This document shows, in pieces, positions 17,425 through 26,026 of a DNA stretch of 64,000 nt. Both the position numbers and the translations under genes were made by a program. The stretch is from Aureibacter tunicatorum (GTDB lineage: Bacteria; Bacteroidota; Bacteroidia; Cytophagales; Cyclobacteriaceae): positions 2,418,001 to 2,482,000 of the forward strand of contig NZ_AP025305.1 of NCBI RefSeq assembly GCF_036492635.1, read 5' to 3'. The notes under the pieces were generated by a model. The model did not search any database and was not told where the DNA came from. It saw nothing but the letters and a program-made list of their open reading frames with translations. Position 1 is the stretch's first letter; each line of letters opens with the position of its first letter.

Positions 17425-18201
17425 ATGAATAGATTCATCTTATTTTTTCTGCTTTTATTTTCTTCATTAAATTCTGCTTTTTCTCAAGGTGTTCAAGAGT
17501 TTGAGGTAAAGGGGAAAGTTACAGATTTTGAAGGAACGCCTATTGACAGTGCTTTAGTTAGTTTATATTATTCTGATTTTTCACCTGCATATACTGTTTA
17601 TTCTGATCAAGATGGGAATTATAAATTAACAGGTGTGAAAAAAGGAACTTATTTGGCAATGTATGTCTTAAGGCCAGAAGAGTATCCAAGAAGAAATGCA
17701 GTAGCTCCGGAAGATATGCGGTTGGAGTTTTGGGCATGGAATGTAATTGTTGATGAGAATTTAACGATTAACCCAAGATATCATCGATTGGAATTATATG
17801 GCCTTAATGCTTTTACTGTAAATGGTGGAGGTTCCAGACTTTGGCTATATGTAAGACCCATGAGTTTAGGTAAGCTAATAAAATATGAAAGTGATATTTA
17901 TACTGATAAAGCTAAGTTGGAGAAAAAGGTTGATATTAATGTCTATCCAGAGCACTTTAAAGCTGAGGTGTTTATTGACGACAAGCAAGTAGAAGTAAAA
18001 TCAATGCAAAAAATTGAAGAGCTTCCTGCGAATGAAAGTGGAGCGGCAGTTGTTGGATATATGATTAATGTTGATTTTAAACCTTCGAATTCAAGAGAGA
18101 AACCTTATGTAATAAAAGTGGTAGGGGAAAATACTGAATTTAATGAAAAAGGAGAAAATATTTTATTTTATAAATATGGAAACTATGAATTCAAGAAATG
18201 A
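17425..18201 (+). CDS. Secreted carboxypeptidase-regulatory-like protein
   Basis: A 258-residue protein with a signal peptide ending at Ala-Phe-Ser-Gln. Next comes a carboxypeptidase-regulatory-like beta-sandwich (about 28-85: Val-Lys-Gly-Lys-Val-Thr-Asp, Asp-Gly-Asn-Tyr-Lys-Leu). The second half (about 130-258) is a beta-rich region I do not recognise. Such proteins are common in Bacteroidota envelopes and often have unknown roles. I used ATG 17425 rather than the TTG six bases upstream because the signal peptide reads well from it. It precedes the DUF4157 gene by 180 bases; co-regulation is not established. Confidence 0.68.
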   Translation: MNRFILFFLLLFSSLNSAFSQGVQEFEVKGKVTDFEGTPIDSALVSLYYSDFSPAYTVYSDQDGNYKLTGVKKGTYLAMYVLRPEEYPRRNAVAPEDMRLEFWAWNVIVDENLTINPRYHRLELYGLNAFTVNGGGSRLWLYVRPMSLGKLIKYESDIYTDKAKLEKKVDINVYPEHFKAEVFIDDKQVEVKSMQKIEELPANESGAAVVGYMINVDFKPSNSREKPYVIKVVGENTEFNEKGENILFYKYGNYEFKK

Positions 18202-18382
18202 CAGCGTGTCACTTCTTGAGGTTGTCGCTTAAAATTCAAGGTCATGAATTTATATATACTATTTTTTAATCTCCATAAATATGCGATGATATTTTATCTT
18301 TTCTGAAAATTGAATTATTTAAATACTTGTTTAATGAGCGGGATTAGATATATTCATTTTAATATTTCATAGATTATATTTC

Positions 18383-20077
18383 ATGAATAAGAATTCTAAA
18401 GAACAACAACACTCAAATATAGCACAGAGAAAAGCTGATGAGCGAATGAAAGCGAATTGGATGGCTGTGCAAAGGAAAAAAGAGCTCGATGGGGACGATA
18501 CTACTCCGTCTTTAGATTATTTAAATCTAACAACTGCCCAATTACGAGCTGATATTGATGCGATTAAGTCCAGCGAAAACTTTCAACGGTGGAATACCCC
18601 TTCAGGTCAACTGCCAGTGCAAAAGAAAGATGATACTGGAGGATCTGGCAATCAGGGAACCACTTCAAAGCCTAATAATACAGGTTTGCCGGATAAGCTA
18701 AAAACAGGAGTGGAAAACCTTTCGGGGCATTCCATGGATGATGTCAAAGTGCATTACAATTCAGACAAACCTGCGCAACTTCAAGCCCATGCATATGCGC
18801 AAGGCACGGATATTCATCTCGCCTCAGGACAAGAAAAACACTTGCCTCACGAAGCTTGGCATGTCGTTCAGCAGAAGCAAGGAAGAGTCAAGCCAACAAA
18901 ACAGATGAAAGGCAAGGTGAATGTCAATGATGATGCAGGCTTGGAGAAAGAAGCTGATGTAATGGGGGCAAAAGCTTTACAATTTATAGATAATCGGCCG
19001 GAAGGTGTTGCGCAAAGAAAACTTAACAAGTTCAAAAATAATGGTGATACAGAAATTCAACTGAAAAAATATTCAGTTGCTCGCAATCTAAATCTATCTT
19101 TGGCAACAACGGATTGGTCCGCAAAGGGGGAAAAGGGTGATGAAAAATATCAATCTGCGAAAACCCGAGCTAGAGGTCAGATGTATGCCGACTTGCGTGA
19201 AGAATATCCCATTACAAATACCGATGGAAACCATGAAGAACAGGAAAATTCAAGAGGAGTTGAATATGCACGTAAAAAATTAGAGATTGATACTGAATTT
19301 GATAAATACTCTGACGATGATATAACAGTACAGACATCAAGACCTGCCATAAAACCAAATGCTGGCAAAGGGAAAAGGCGTAAGAACAGTCAGGCAGGTC
19401 CCATTAATGAAATGGTATCGAGCATAAAATATATTGGAGCACACCTTGTAAAGCGGGAGTGGGGAGGAGCTGATAATATGTGGAATGTCGTGGCATGGCC
19501 TCAAAAAGCAGAGGACAAATGGGCTAGTATTTTTGAAACTCCAGTGGATAGCGCAGGATTAAGAGGAGAGGATCCTGGCAATGTGAAAATTGAAGTAAGG
19601 AAAGAAGACGAGGAATTAAAGCGGCCTCGTGCTAGTGAAATAATTCAGGAAGAAATTAGTAAGTTGGAAGGAGCAGATAACGAAAAAGCAAATAAACGAT
19701 TACTTGAAAGTCCTACAGCTAAAAGGCTATTAACGTCGGCAAGATGGGTGTCCAACAGAGCACTGGAAAGTGTTCCAGAAGTTGCTAAAGGGACGAACTT
19801 CTTAGGAACTGTAGAGTTAAGTAGGTCTGAAACAAAATATGAAGAAGCCAAGAAAGGTGCGGAAGAGCATTTTAGAAAAAAAGCAAAAGAGGAATTGAAA
19901 TCCGAAGAAGAGCTACAAATCCACTCGAAGAGTAAGGATCAATTAACTGATTCTTGGGAAGAAGAAGAAGCAAGAATGCATGAGCTCAGAAAAAAAGAAA
20001 GAAAAAGAGATTGGAAGGTAGAAACTGATTTGTATACGCCGGGATTTAAAATCGAGGACAATATTGTTGATAGCTGA
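18383..20077 (+). CDS. DUF4157 toxin-like protein (eCIS cargo type)
   Basis: A 564-residue protein without a signal peptide. Residues about 110-205 form a DUF4157 domain: Ser-Gly-His-Ser-Met-Asp-Asp-Val, His-Ala-Tyr-Ala-Gln-Gly, and a zinc-protease-like His156-Glu-x-x-His160 followed by Val-Val-Gln-Gln. DUF4157 marks cargo of extracellular contractile injection systems and related polymorphic toxins. The C-terminal half has a segment around residues 350-390 (Gly-Ala-His-Leu, Gly-Gly, Trp-Asn-Val-Val, Lys-Trp) that resembles the His-Leu...Gly-Gly...Asn pattern of DNA/RNA non-specific endonucleases seen in other DUF4157 proteins. It ends in a charged, Lys/Glu-rich helical tail. No injection-system structural genes are in the window. 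Toxicity is inferred. Confidence 0.78.
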   Translation: MNKNSKEQQHSNIAQRKADERMKANWMAVQRKKELDGDDTTPSLDYLNLTTAQLRADIDAIKSSENFQRWNTPSGQLPVQKKDDTGGSGNQGTTSKPNNTGLPDKLKTGVENLSGHSMDDVKVHYNSDKPAQLQAHAYAQGTDIHLASGQEKHLPHEAWHVVQQKQGRVKPTKQMKGKVNVNDDAGLEKEADVMGAKALQFIDNRPEGVAQRKLNKFKNNGDTEIQLKKYSVARNLNLSLATTDWSAKGEKGDEKYQSAKTRARGQMYADLREEYPITNTDGNHEEQENSRGVEYARKKLEIDTEFDKYSDDDITVQTSRPAIKPNAGKGKRRKNSQAGPINEMVSSIKYIGAHLVKREWGGADNMWNVVAWPQKAEDKWASIFETPVDSAGLRGEDPGNVKIEVRKEDEELKRPRASEIIQEEISKLEGADNEKANKRLLESPTAKRLLTSARWVSNRALESVPEVAKGTNFLGTVELSRSETKYEEAKKGAEEHFRKKAKEELKSEEELQIHSKSKDQLTDSWEEEEARMHELRKKERKRDWKVETDLYTPGFKIEDNIVDS

Positions 20078-20192
20078 TCGCGAACTTAATACACTAAGAA
20101 AGAATCATTCCCATACTTATTGAATTGTTCTCAATTTCATTTAGCACTGGATGTAATAAAACAAAGTAGTAAACCTATTAATAATAAACATA

Positions 20193-20564
20193 ATGTCGTA
20201 CAAAATCGGAGATGAAATATCAGGGGGTATCGTATTCGCAATATCCGCAGATGGCGAACATGGCTTGATAGCAGCTAAAGAAGATTTGGCAGATAAGCAC
20301 ACGTGGTCGGAGGCAAATTATAAGTGTGATGAACTTATTTTAGACGGTCATAAAGACTGGTACCTGCCATCGAGAGGAGAGCTTAATTTAATGTACTGGA
20401 ATTTAAAAAAAAATGGTCTTGGCGAATTTTCGGATGACTGGTATTGGAGTTCTATGGAACTCGACTACTATCATGCGTGGTGCCAATACTTCGGTGATGG
20501 CTTTCAAGAATGTAATGGAAAAGACGTGGACAGCAAACGTGTCCGTGCCGTTCGGGCATTTTAG
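20193..20564 (+). CDS. DUF1566-like single-domain protein
   Basis: A 123-residue protein with no signal peptide, made of one DUF1566/Lcl-type domain: Gly-Gly-Ile-Val-Phe-Ala-Ile near the start, Glu-His-Gly-Leu-Ile-Ala-Ala, Trp-Tyr-Leu-Pro-Ser-Arg-Gly-Glu-Leu-Asn, Tyr-Trp-Ser-Ser and Arg-Val-Arg-Ala-Val-Arg. This fold is C-type-lectin related and usually part of larger surface proteins. Here it stands alone directly after the DUF4157 gene. It might be a partner of that protein, or a fragment of a former surface protein. The family call is good; the function is open. Confidence 0.72.
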   Translation: MSYKIGDEISGGIVFAISADGEHGLIAAKEDLADKHTWSEANYKCDELILDGHKDWYLPSRGELNLMYWNLKKNGLGEFSDDWYWSSMELDYYHAWCQYFGDGFQECNGKDVDSKRVRAVRAF

Positions 20565-20772
20565 TTAAAGACCTATTTTAGAACATTTAATTTGAAAGAT
20601 ACGAAAAGGAAATTTATTATCTATTACGGTTGTTTTTCCGAAACTAGATAATATCTTAATCAGGATTATGTTTGTCCACAGTTCCCTCATACACTCTAGG
20701 ACGATTTTATTTCCCGTTTGTAAACCAGTCTATTCCTCTAGACGTCATTAGATGCTAATCAGAGATTTTTAG
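20565..20772. other. Intergenic region before the orphan fragment
   Basis: About 200 bases with no supported gene. Together with the orphan coding fragment that follows, the distance between intact genes here is about 350 bases. No terminator hairpin or promoter consensus was identified. Confidence 0.4.
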
Positions 20773-20916
20773 AAAAGATGGATAGAAGATTTTAATGGCG
20801 ACTATGGTATTGGAAATGATATTTTAAAGGATAAAATAAGGAATAAAATTAAAGGAGTAGAAGTGTTAAATGTTCAGCCTGCAAACAATGCAAATAATAA
20901 GGATCTTGACGTATGA
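20773..20916 (+). pseudogene. Orphan 3' coding fragment coupled to the TPR gene
   Basis: A 47-codon open frame that follows a stop at 20770-20772, has no plausible early start codon, and ends in TGA at 20914-20916. That stop overlaps the ATG of the TPR gene in an ATGA. The residues (Trp-Ile-Glu-Asp-Phe-Asn-Gly-Asp-Tyr-Gly-Ile-Gly, then a charged helix) look like the tail of a real protein. The overlap suggests the TPR gene was once translationally coupled to a gene whose 5' part is gone. Confidence 0.5.
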
Positions 20917-21548
20917 ATATAAATTTAAAAGCAAAAGAATTATTTGCCCAAGGCAAGTCGCTTGCAAGTGATAAATTATTCGAAGAAGCTATATTTAGTT
21001 ATGAAGATGCAGCAAAATTAGCTCCAGAATGGCCAGAACCTCTGTATGAAATAGCGTTCATCTATTTGATTCAAACAAAGTTTGATCGCGCTTTGGAATT
21101 CTACCATAAAGTAGACGCATTAAGACCAGGTGGTTACTTTACAACAAAGGTTGCTATTTGGGGATTAGAAATGGAAGTTCAAAAGAAATATCCAGAAGGT
21201 CTTTACGTTGCATTTGCGCAAGTGGATTGGACCAAAAACAAGACTCGTAGGCTCGAAATATTAGAGGAGATTGTTGAAAAATTTCCAGATTATGCACCAG
21301 CATGGAGAAAGCTATCGGATGAGTTAGAATTACCTGAAGATAGGATGATAGCAATAAATAGAGGTCTTGAATGTGAAGATTTAGATATAGAATCTAGTGG
21401 AGGATTATTAATTAACAAGGCGTTGGTTACTCAGATGTTGGGAGATAAACAAGGCGCTAAGCAACAGTTAAAGGCTTTAAAGCAAACTTCAATGAGTGAT
21501 AATAATCGAGAGACTGTTGAATTTATACTTTCCACCATGAATGATTAA
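20913..21548 (+). CDS. TPR-repeat protein
   Basis: A 211-residue cytoplasmic protein built of tetratricopeptide-like helical pairs: Ala-Lys-Glu-Leu-Phe-Ala-Gln-Gly, Ala-Ile-Phe-Ser-Tyr-Glu-Asp-Ala-Ala-Lys-Leu-Ala-Pro, Ala-Leu-Glu-Phe-Tyr, and further repeats to the C-terminus. TPR proteins mediate protein-protein contacts. Its start overlaps the stop of an orphan coding fragment, which would suit an immunity or chaperone protein that has outlived its partner. That is an inference from gene order only. Confidence 0.78.
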   Translation: MNINLKAKELFAQGKSLASDKLFEEAIFSYEDAAKLAPEWPEPLYEIAFIYLIQTKFDRALEFYHKVDALRPGGYFTTKVAIWGLEMEVQKKYPEGLYVAFAQVDWTKNKTRRLEILEEIVEKFPDYAPAWRKLSDELELPEDRMIAINRGLECEDLDIESSGGLLINKALVTQMLGDKQGAKQQLKALKQTSMSDNNRETVEFILSTMND

Positions 21549-21856
21549 GCCAATCTTATTCCGGTCTAAACTAAATTAGTGATATTGACAATAAAGAATT
21601 ATTTTAAACGAAAAAACAATAGTCAAGTAAGCCAAGGGGGGATTCAAGCCTGTATGAAACTCTCAATTCTACGAAGACGTAGCCAAAGGAGCTGATTGGT
21701 TGATAGAGTGGGATAGACCGTTTAGTGGGAAATAGAAGCCAAGTGGATGATTTGACATCAATGCTCAAAAAGTATGGTTGAAAATCCCTGTGTCGCAATA
21801 CTTTGCGGAATGAGGTAAACATTAATGAGTTTTTTGAGTACTTATCTTGAAAGAAG
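21549..21856. other. Intergenic region with possible decayed coding sequence
   Basis: About 300 bases with no intact gene. A short plus-strand stretch near 21665-21730 reads as Phe-Tyr-Glu-Asp-Val-Ala-Lys-Gly-Ala-Asp-Trp and may be a remnant of an unrelated gene, interrupted by stops. I cannot assign it. Confidence 0.35.
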
Positions 21857-21898
21857 GGAATGCCTAAATACAGTTTAAATGATGTTATTAGGCATTCC
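21857..21898 (-). terminator. Hairpin at the end of the secreted hypothetical gene
   Basis: An 11-bp stem (21857-21867 with 21888-21898, ggaatgccta and its complement) located 27 bases beyond the stop of the minus-strand gene at 21925. It is followed in that direction by a moderately T-rich stretch. A terminator is the likely role. Confidence 0.6.
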
Positions 21899-21924
21899 TA
21901 AATAGATTTTATAATAAGTTATGA

Positions 21925-23532
21925 TTACCTGAGATGTCCAAATACATTTTTGTCTCTATGATGGAAATAGAGAATGATTTCATCAGTTTTTTTATTTTTA
22001 AAGACCTCATTTGTATGAAGCATAACGTCTTCATCTTTGAATTTAAGTAAAAATTCTTTTTTAAGTTTACCTGATTCTTTAGAAACATCCAATACATATA
22101 TACATGATTCCCAATACCTATATAGGGGGTCATATTTATCTACTTCATCTACATTTTTTATATTTTCATTATCTAACCTTCCATTGTAATAAATTAAAAA
22201 GTTATTGTCTCTTTCAATTCCAATGTATGAACTCATTGGATATGTGCTTGAAATGCTTGTTTGTCTTTTTATAATGTTATGAGACCAGAGAAAGTTGAAG
22301 TCTTCATCCACTTTTATAATAATTAAGTTCTCTCTGCTTGATGTGCTTACATCATACCTTCCTCCCATCATTGAATAGTACATTGTATTAAGTTTTTCAA
22401 TGAATAGGTATGAATTGTTTTTTTCATGAATAACTTCATTTATAACATAGTTATGAAACATAATACTGTTATTTACATCTTTGCCTTTTTGCAATTTCTT
22501 TTTTTCTTTTTCTCCGAGAAGGCTATTTGCAAACGGTTCCGTTAAAGGAACTTTCTTTAGTATCGCTACCTTATCATTTGAGTCAATATGACTGTAGCCA
22601 ATTCCTTGAAAGTTTTTAGCTGTTTTGTTGGAATAAATACAGTTGATTTTGATTTCACTTCCTGATTGAGAAAAATGTAAATTATTTATAAATGTAGTTT
22701 TATTATATAAATTATTTAATTTTTTCAAACCTTGATCGCAACGATATATTTCATAGTTATAATTGGGCGTATTTTCATCTCCCTTATTTTTATGTTTATA
22801 CTTTTTAACACCAAGGTAAATTTCACCATTATTAGTTATTATTTCTGCATCTAAAGTTGCGTAACCTTTGATATCTGATTTTTGATGATTTATTAGATTT
22901 AGATTGCTATCAAATGCTGCAATATCAATCGGTAAATGATCCGCTCTTTTATCATAATAATCAAAATATCCACTTTTTTGAATAGTAGCGTGTACTTCCA
23001 CTGTGGATTTTTCTCCAAAATCCCCTATAAAAGCAAGTTTGCTTTCATCTTCGGATTCTATAATCTTAAAATTCACTGTATCGAAAACTCTACCTTTACT
23101 TTTTATGTCCACACTAAATAATTTTTCTTTATCGTTAAATTTTTTTAACGCTGGATTGTATTTTCTTTTATAGACAATAATTACATCACCATCTTTATCA
23201 AATAATCTGGTGATGGCAAAAAAGTCGTCAGATACTTGGCGAGTTGTCATAAGACTTTCATGTTTTTCAAATTCAATTTCAAGAACTGTTTTTCTCTCTA
23301 GAGTTGAACTAAATTCTTCTATAGCATATTCCGTTTTTTTACCGTAAGGATTATTAAGTTGCTCAACTAAAAAGGTTTCTCCTTTTGTATCTAGTTGGTA
23401 ATATGTTCGATCTCTATAATCCTTTTCTTTAAATGGCTGTCCAAAATCAATTTTTTTAAGTAATTGATTTTGAGAATTTGCGTTTATGCATGTCAATAGC
23501 ATTATAGATAGTATTAGTGCAATATTTTTCAT
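21925..23532 (-). CDS. Large secreted hypothetical protein
   Basis: A 535-residue protein with a signal peptide (Lys-Asn-Ile-Ala-Leu-Ile-Leu-Ser-Ile-Met-Leu-Leu, cleavage near Ala-Asn-Ser-Gln). The mature part is rich in beta strands, Lys and Asp/Asn, with several Tyr-x-Tyr and Phe-Leu-Trp motifs spaced as in a beta-propeller, but I do not recognise a specific family. No C-terminal type IX sorting domain is evident. It is flanked by coding debris on both sides, consistent with a variable region. It is probably periplasmic or on the cell surface. Confidence 0.65.
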   Translation of the reverse strand: MKNIALILSIMLLTCINANSQNQLLKKIDFGQPFKEKDYRDRTYYQLDTKGETFLVEQLNNPYGKKTEYAIEEFSSTLERKTVLEIEFEKHESLMTTRQVSDDFFAITRLFDKDGDVIIVYKRKYNPALKKFNDKEKLFSVDIKSKGRVFDTVNFKIIESEDESKLAFIGDFGEKSTVEVHATIQKSGYFDYYDKRADHLPIDIAAFDSNLNLINHQKSDIKGYATLDAEIITNNGEIYLGVKKYKHKNKGDENTPNYNYEIYRCDQGLKKLNNLYNKTTFINNLHFSQSGSEIKINCIYSNKTAKNFQGIGYSHIDSNDKVAILKKVPLTEPFANSLLGEKEKKKLQKGKDVNNSIMFHNYVINEVIHEKNNSYLFIEKLNTMYYSMMGGRYDVSTSSRENLIIIKVDEDFNFLWSHNIIKRQTSISSTYPMSSYIGIERDNNFLIYYNGRLDNENIKNVDEVDKYDPLYRYWESCIYVLDVSKESGKLKKEFLLKFKDEDVMLHTNEVFKNKKTDEIILYFHHRDKNVFGHLR

Positions 23533-23865
23533 GGTTTTGTTGTATTTGTTTGCTCAAGTAATTGAAGGTTGATTGATGGATGCAATATAGTTTTTTTTGT
23601 GATTATTATTATTTTTAGTTGTTTTTTTGCTAATTAATTTGTTTGTAAAATAATATTTATTGTTTTATATATTCCTGTGAAAGTATATACTAAGGCTTCT
23701 GTATTCGAAAAAAATGGAATTTGAAAGAAGGTGACCTTGGAGAGTTTAAAATCCCTATCGTTACTTCCAGCGATTCCTTTACTGAAGAAGAGTGGCTAAG
23801 AATGAAACAAATTGCTGATAATCTTGAGAAGTCTCTTCACAAGAAAAGAGCTGTTAGTTTTTAAC
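23533..23865. other. Intergenic region with an orphan coding fragment
   Basis: Within this gap, 23694-23864 on the plus strand is open and ends in TAA. It encodes a well-formed tail (Gly-Asp-Leu-Gly-Glu-Phe, then Ser-Phe-Thr-Glu-Glu-Glu-Trp-Leu-Arg-Met-Lys-Gln-Ile-Ala-Asp) with no ATG until late in the frame. It looks like the 3' remnant of a lost gene at the edge of the defence operon. The rest is AT-rich. Confidence 0.45.
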
Positions 23866-23912
23866 AAAAAAAAGGACTAGCATCATATTAAGAATGTACT
23901 AGCCCTCCTTTT
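23866..23912 (-). terminator. Terminator of the defence operon
   Basis: Read on the minus strand, this is a stem of 11 pairs (870-880 with 899-912, with a CCC bulge at 903-905) ending in a run of Ts complementary to 23866-23873. It starts seven bases after the stop of the DUF262 gene, a typical intrinsic terminator position. Confidence 0.7.
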
Positions 23913-23918
23913 AATTCA

Positions 23919-25787
23919 TTATACAAATAAACTATATTCACCCTTCTTAATCCTTAGCAATGTCGCAATATCATTCCCTTGGTAGTACTCTTTCAATAAG
24001 CGTAAAACATCTTGGTGATTGTCTTTGATATTCTTAATATTCCATTCTTGATAGTTCATGAATACATTATTGGTATTCGCTCTTGCTTCAATACCCTCTT
24101 TGTATTTACTAACTTTTTTATGATAATCAGAATTACTCAAAGATGCATTCTTTCGTCTATCTAGTAGAATTATATTACCCAATCTATGCAACCATAAAGC
24201 ATGATCTTCATCTGAGATATTCTTCCAATATTCATTCGTTTTTTTTCTAGGCATAATGTGCTCTACAGAAGATTGGGATTTATTAAACTGCATACGAGTA
24301 GAAATATTTCCTCGAATAAGATCAAGTTTTAATAGCAAATAGCGAGTTTTATTAATCCTATTACCCGCAAATCCTCCCCATTTTTCTTTATCAAGTACAT
24401 CAAAAAAATCTTCCAGGTTAATTTGTTGGGTAGTGGAGTTTTCATCCTGATAATCATAATCAATAATGGTCGAATCAAAGAATTGATCACAAGCTTCTTT
24501 CAAACTTATATTTTCATTCTCAATTTTTTCGAAGCATTCATCGATTTTTCTTAAAATAGTAAAGATTCTGGTTTGGGATTGACGTTTTCCCATAAGCCAA
24601 GTAATAGAAAGTAGATTGTCAAGCTTCAAGAAATACTCAACTATTCGATATTCTCCAAATCGTTCTCTATATAACATCATAGGAGACATATATTGACTAC
24701 CGAAAACAGAGGTTAATATATAATTTAGATTTGAAAATAAACAACTCGTATCCTTATCTATAAATTCACCATTAGTAATGGCTTTGTAATGTTCAATATA
24801 TTTTGATACAAAATCAATCGTATCGATACCTTTTACTAATTTATCTTTTTTACGATTATATAAATGGTTAAAGGCTTTAGTTAGACTTTGATTATCATCA
24901 CTACGGTATTTCATTTTTATGAAAACCAGATTCCATAAGAAGTCATCAAAATGGTTGAAAGGAGCATTGATAGTGTTCTCTAGCTCAGACCATTTTTCAG
25001 CATATTCTTTTCGGGTCTTATCGTCTTGAATTTCTCTCAGGTTTTGAGCTCTTAAGATATCACTTACTTGCAGCTGTAGCCCTCTGCTGTTCAGTACTGT
25101 AAATAGATTGTAGGCATCATCTAGATTATCAGGAGTAGCAAGAAAGAGTGCTAACACTTTAGACGAGAGATAAGTAAAGAAGCTTGCAATGCTCTTCTGA
25201 AAGTTATCACCTTCTTCTGTTCTCTTTTCCTCCCACCATTTGTGCATCGTGACTATCGCCATAGCCATGTTTCTAACGGAAGAGGATTGCTGATGATTTG
25301 TAGCTATTTGTTTGAGTTTATCAAGCTCTAATGTACCATTTTCTTTCAATAAGTAGTTAGCAAGAAATTGTTCATCATCTCTTATCTCAAACTCTATACG
25401 GTTACGAGAAGGAATTCCATCAAATTTATTACCTTCTTGGCATAGTCGTTTAGTGACAGTATCTTTTAGTTGTTTTTCCTCACCAAGGTCACGCATAACG
25501 CCATGTAATAAATATAGTGTGATGAAACGCTGTTGGCCATCCAATATGTCTTGGCACTCATAACTTGTGTCATCGGTTGTTTTCTTTTTGGTATTCCATA
25601 TCATGCAACCTAAAAAATACTCTTTATCTGCACTATTATCCATCGCATGCTGTAGGTCATCAAGTAGCGTAATGACTTGCTCTTCTCCCCAAACATAAGG
25701 TCTTTGGTACTCTGGTATGTTATAAAATTTGTCGGAAGAAAATATTTCTCTTATGTATTTCTTCCCAGTGTCTAGTTTGTAATCCAT
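23919..25787 (-). CDS. DUF262-DUF1524 protein (GmrSD-like nuclease)
   Basis: A 622-residue protein. The N-terminal DUF262 domain has Ile-Pro-Glu-Tyr-Gln-Arg-Pro-Tyr-Val-Trp near residue 25 and the nucleotide-binding Asp-Gly-Gln-Gln-Arg near residue 85. The C-terminal DUF1524 domain (about 500-600) has an HNH-type core: Val-Glu-His-Ile-Met-Pro, then Leu-Gly-Asn-Ile-Ile-Leu-Leu and Lys-x-Asn-Ala-Ser-Leu-Ser. The same two domains make up GmrS and GmrD, where a GTPase-like DUF262 drives a nuclease that cuts modified phage DNA. Here it is the last gene of the methyltransferase-helicase operon, so a role in restriction or abortive defence is likely. Confidence 0.85.
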   Translation of the reverse strand: MDYKLDTGKKYIREIFSSDKFYNIPEYQRPYVWGEEQVITLLDDLQHAMDNSADKEYFLGCMIWNTKKKTTDDTSYECQDILDGQQRFITLYLLHGVMRDLGEEKQLKDTVTKRLCQEGNKFDGIPSRNRIEFEIRDDEQFLANYLLKENGTLELDKLKQIATNHQQSSSVRNMAMAIVTMHKWWEEKRTEEGDNFQKSIASFFTYLSSKVLALFLATPDNLDDAYNLFTVLNSRGLQLQVSDILRAQNLREIQDDKTRKEYAEKWSELENTINAPFNHFDDFLWNLVFIKMKYRSDDNQSLTKAFNHLYNRKKDKLVKGIDTIDFVSKYIEHYKAITNGEFIDKDTSCLFSNLNYILTSVFGSQYMSPMMLYRERFGEYRIVEYFLKLDNLLSITWLMGKRQSQTRIFTILRKIDECFEKIENENISLKEACDQFFDSTIIDYDYQDENSTTQQINLEDFFDVLDKEKWGGFAGNRINKTRYLLLKLDLIRGNISTRMQFNKSQSSVEHIMPRKKTNEYWKNISDEDHALWLHRLGNIILLDRRKNASLSNSDYHKKVSKYKEGIEARANTNNVFMNYQEWNIKNIKDNHQDVLRLLKEYYQGNDIATLLRIKKGEYSLFV

Positions 25788-25871
25788 ATTTATTAAAAAG
25801 TATATTATGTATTTAAAGGTTCATTGTCGTAAACTGATATTATTTCATTTGTCATTGTTGATAGTATTTCC

Positions 25872-26015
25872 TTATCCCTTCTCCGCATCAATAAGCACAC
25901 TTTCTCTTCCAAACAAGTCTTTTGAGTGCGTGAAGGCAAATTGTTCAAAAAGACTTTCCTTGTCGAATACTTTTTTGCTGAAGCTATTATTTTGAAAAAA
26001 TAGAGTGTTAGACAT
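25872..26015 (-). CDS. 47-residue ORF inside the defence operon
   Basis: A short ORF from ATG (26015-26013) to TAA (25874-25872), starting 11 bases after the stop of the ATPase gene. The residues (Met-Ser-Asn-Thr-Leu-Phe-Phe-Gln, then Lys-Glu-Ser-Leu-Phe-Glu-Gln-Phe, Leu-Phe-Gly-Arg-Glu) resemble the first helices of restriction-type nuclease domains that continue into an Ile-Pro-Asp core, which is absent here. It is either a real small protein or the truncated start of a lost nuclease gene. The spacing to its neighbours favours translation. Confidence 0.5.
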   Translation of the reverse strand: MSNTLFFQNNSFSKKVFDKESLFEQFAFTHSKDLFGRESVLIDAEKG

Positions 26016-26026
26016 AAAACAGTTTG

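Noticed and set aside
21660-21780. Short stretch resembling the N-terminus of acyl-CoA synthetases
   Set aside because: Only about 18 residues look similar, followed by stops; too little to call a pseudogene of a named family.
23740-23790. Repeat of the mnmE 3' end as a left attachment site
   Set aside because: Only eight bases (ttacttcc) match, which is expected by chance.
25807-25995. 62-residue plus-strand ORF between the ATPase and DUF262 genes
   Set aside because: It runs antisense to the better-placed 47-residue minus-strand ORF, has no ribosome site and a composition typical of a shadow frame.
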